Origin: Endobugula sp965214375
GTDB taxonomy: Bacteria > Pseudomonadota > Gammaproteobacteria > Pseudomonadales > Cellvibrionaceae
Direction: 5' to 3'
Assembly: GCA_965214375.1 (NCBI GenBank)
Contig: OZ243947.1
Location: forward strand, 2,732,827 to 2,796,826
Length of the DNA: 64,000 bases
Shown here: positions 63,467 through 64,000 of the stretch, in pieces
Layout of the letters: each line of letters begins with the position of its first letter
Position numbering within the stretch: position 1 is the first letter of the stretch
Program-made: the position numbers and the translations under genes
The notes under the pieces: generated by a model
Seen by the model: only the letters and a program-made list of their open reading frames with translations
Database searches by the model: none
What the model was told of the DNA's origin: nothing

Positions 63467-64000
63467 ATGTCAGATTTATATCTATTATCAACTATTTTAA
63501 CAATCGCGCTGTTTGCTTTTCTTCTCAGCGGTTTGTGGGTGGCTGCGACCTTATTTCTAGTGGGTGCAATTGGCCTTTACTTTGTCGATCCAGGTAATAT
63601 TGGAATCAATGCCAGTGCGATATTATGGTCGCATACGGCAACGTGGACATTAACGGCATTGCCATTGTTTGTCTGGATGGGTGAAATACTGTTCCGGACG
63701 AGGCTCTCCCGTGATTTGTTCAACGGCCTGTCTCCGTGGCTGGCTTACTTACCAGGGCGCTTGTTGCACGTAAATATTATCGGTTGTGGTATTTTTGCCG
63801 CCGTATCCGGTTCGTCTGCGGCAACCTCTGCTACTATCGGTCGTATGACTGCTAAAGAGCTTAAGCAACGTGGTTATGATGACAGTATGTCATTGGGTAC
63901 CTTAGCAGGTTCTGGTACTTTGGGTCTGTTGATCCCACCATCAATTATTTTGATCGTTTATGGCGTCTCTGCTGAAGTATCTATCGCGCGTCTATTCTTG
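63467..64000 (+). CDS. dctM: TRAP transporter large membrane subunit DctM (partial, runs off right edge)
   Basis: The first 178 codons of DctM are present, starting at an ATG seven bases after the dctQ stop. The text has LTALPLFVWMGEILFRTRLS, FAAVSGSSAATSATIGRMTA and GSGTLGLLIPPSIILIVYG, the hallmarks of the first half of the DctM permease. No defect is seen up to base 64000. Confidence 0.93.
   Translation, partial: MSDLYLLSTILTIALFAFLLSGLWVAATLFLVGAIGLYFVDPGNIGINASAILWSHTATWTLTALPLFVWMGEILFRTRLSRDLFNGLSPWLAYLPGRLLHVNIIGCGIFAAVSGSSAATSATIGRMTAKELKQRGYDDSMSLGTLAGSGTLGLLIPPSIILIVYGVSAEVSIARLFL

Noticed and set aside
1..64000. tRNA, rRNA or riboswitch genes
   Set aside because: I looked for the conserved T-loop GGTTCGAATC pattern and usual riboswitch cores in the gaps and found none convincing; a covariance-model search could still find something I missed.

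Overview
The window looks like part of the chromosome of a gammaproteobacterium of the Cellvibrionales/Pseudomonadales type. This rests on gene order and protein flavour: valS-x-holC-pepA facing lptF-lptG; htpG, gpsA, a DUF4389 gene, sixA, prmB and aroC in one direction; cysM-relA-mazG beside a GacS-like receiver gene; and MnmC, EpmC, YheU, GcvR and an AlgP-like histone-like protein. Base composition is moderately AT-rich. At least twelve genes are broken by premature stops or frameshifts, and eleven of the twelve in-frame stops can be explained by one C:G to T:A transition. That suggests recent, continuing gene loss, as in a host-associated or otherwise relaxed lineage. The lineage is an inference from gene content; I cannot name the species.

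Layout. 1-3.5 kb: two tandem genes for secreted calcium-binding FG-GAP (beta-propeller) proteins, one frameshifted. 3.6-8.5 kb (minus): a dead DUF4202 gene, a glutamine cyclotransferase-like protein, a ComFB-like protein, mnmC, a long-chain flavodoxin and trmL. 8.7-16.8 kb: small housekeeping genes (gcvR, yheU, tusA, epmC, an HxlR regulator, a 5'-3' exonuclease) mixed with broken ones (a TPR protein, a solute-binding protein, a luciferase-domain protein). 16.9-28.2 kb: a broken dbpA, then an accessory island holding a broken nucleotidyltransferase-HEPN gene, a damaged Fic gene, a four-gene kinase/helicase operon, an HTH-nucleotidyltransferase with a tandem operator, a class II amidotransferase, a RhuM-Fic protein and a dinJ-yafQ toxin-antitoxin pair. 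28.2-53.7 kb: core genes for translation (valS, prmB, tsaB), LPS export (lptFG), chaperoning (htpG), lipid and aromatic precursors (gpsA, aroC), cysteine synthesis (cysM), the stringent response (relA, mazG) and nucleotide balance (adk). 53.7-60.1 kb: a BASS-type transporter and a probable operon of a fused OadG/biotin-carrier protein, the Na+-pump beta subunit and a short NAD-glutamate dehydrogenase. 60.1-64 kb: a broken sensor kinase lacking its phospho-histidine, divergent from a TRAP transporter (dctP, dctQ, start of dctM).

The best candidate for an undescribed system is the operon at 20825-24650: a Ser/Thr protein kinase (frameshifted here), a compact superfamily 1 helicase overlapping it by 32 bases, and two proteins I do not recognise, set among Fic, HEPN and toxin-antitoxin genes. 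It looks like a defence module that is already partly inactivated in this strain. The second is the sodium-pump operon, which has two biotin domains and a beta subunit but no carboxyltransferase. I saw no tRNA, rRNA, CRISPR array or complete insertion sequence.
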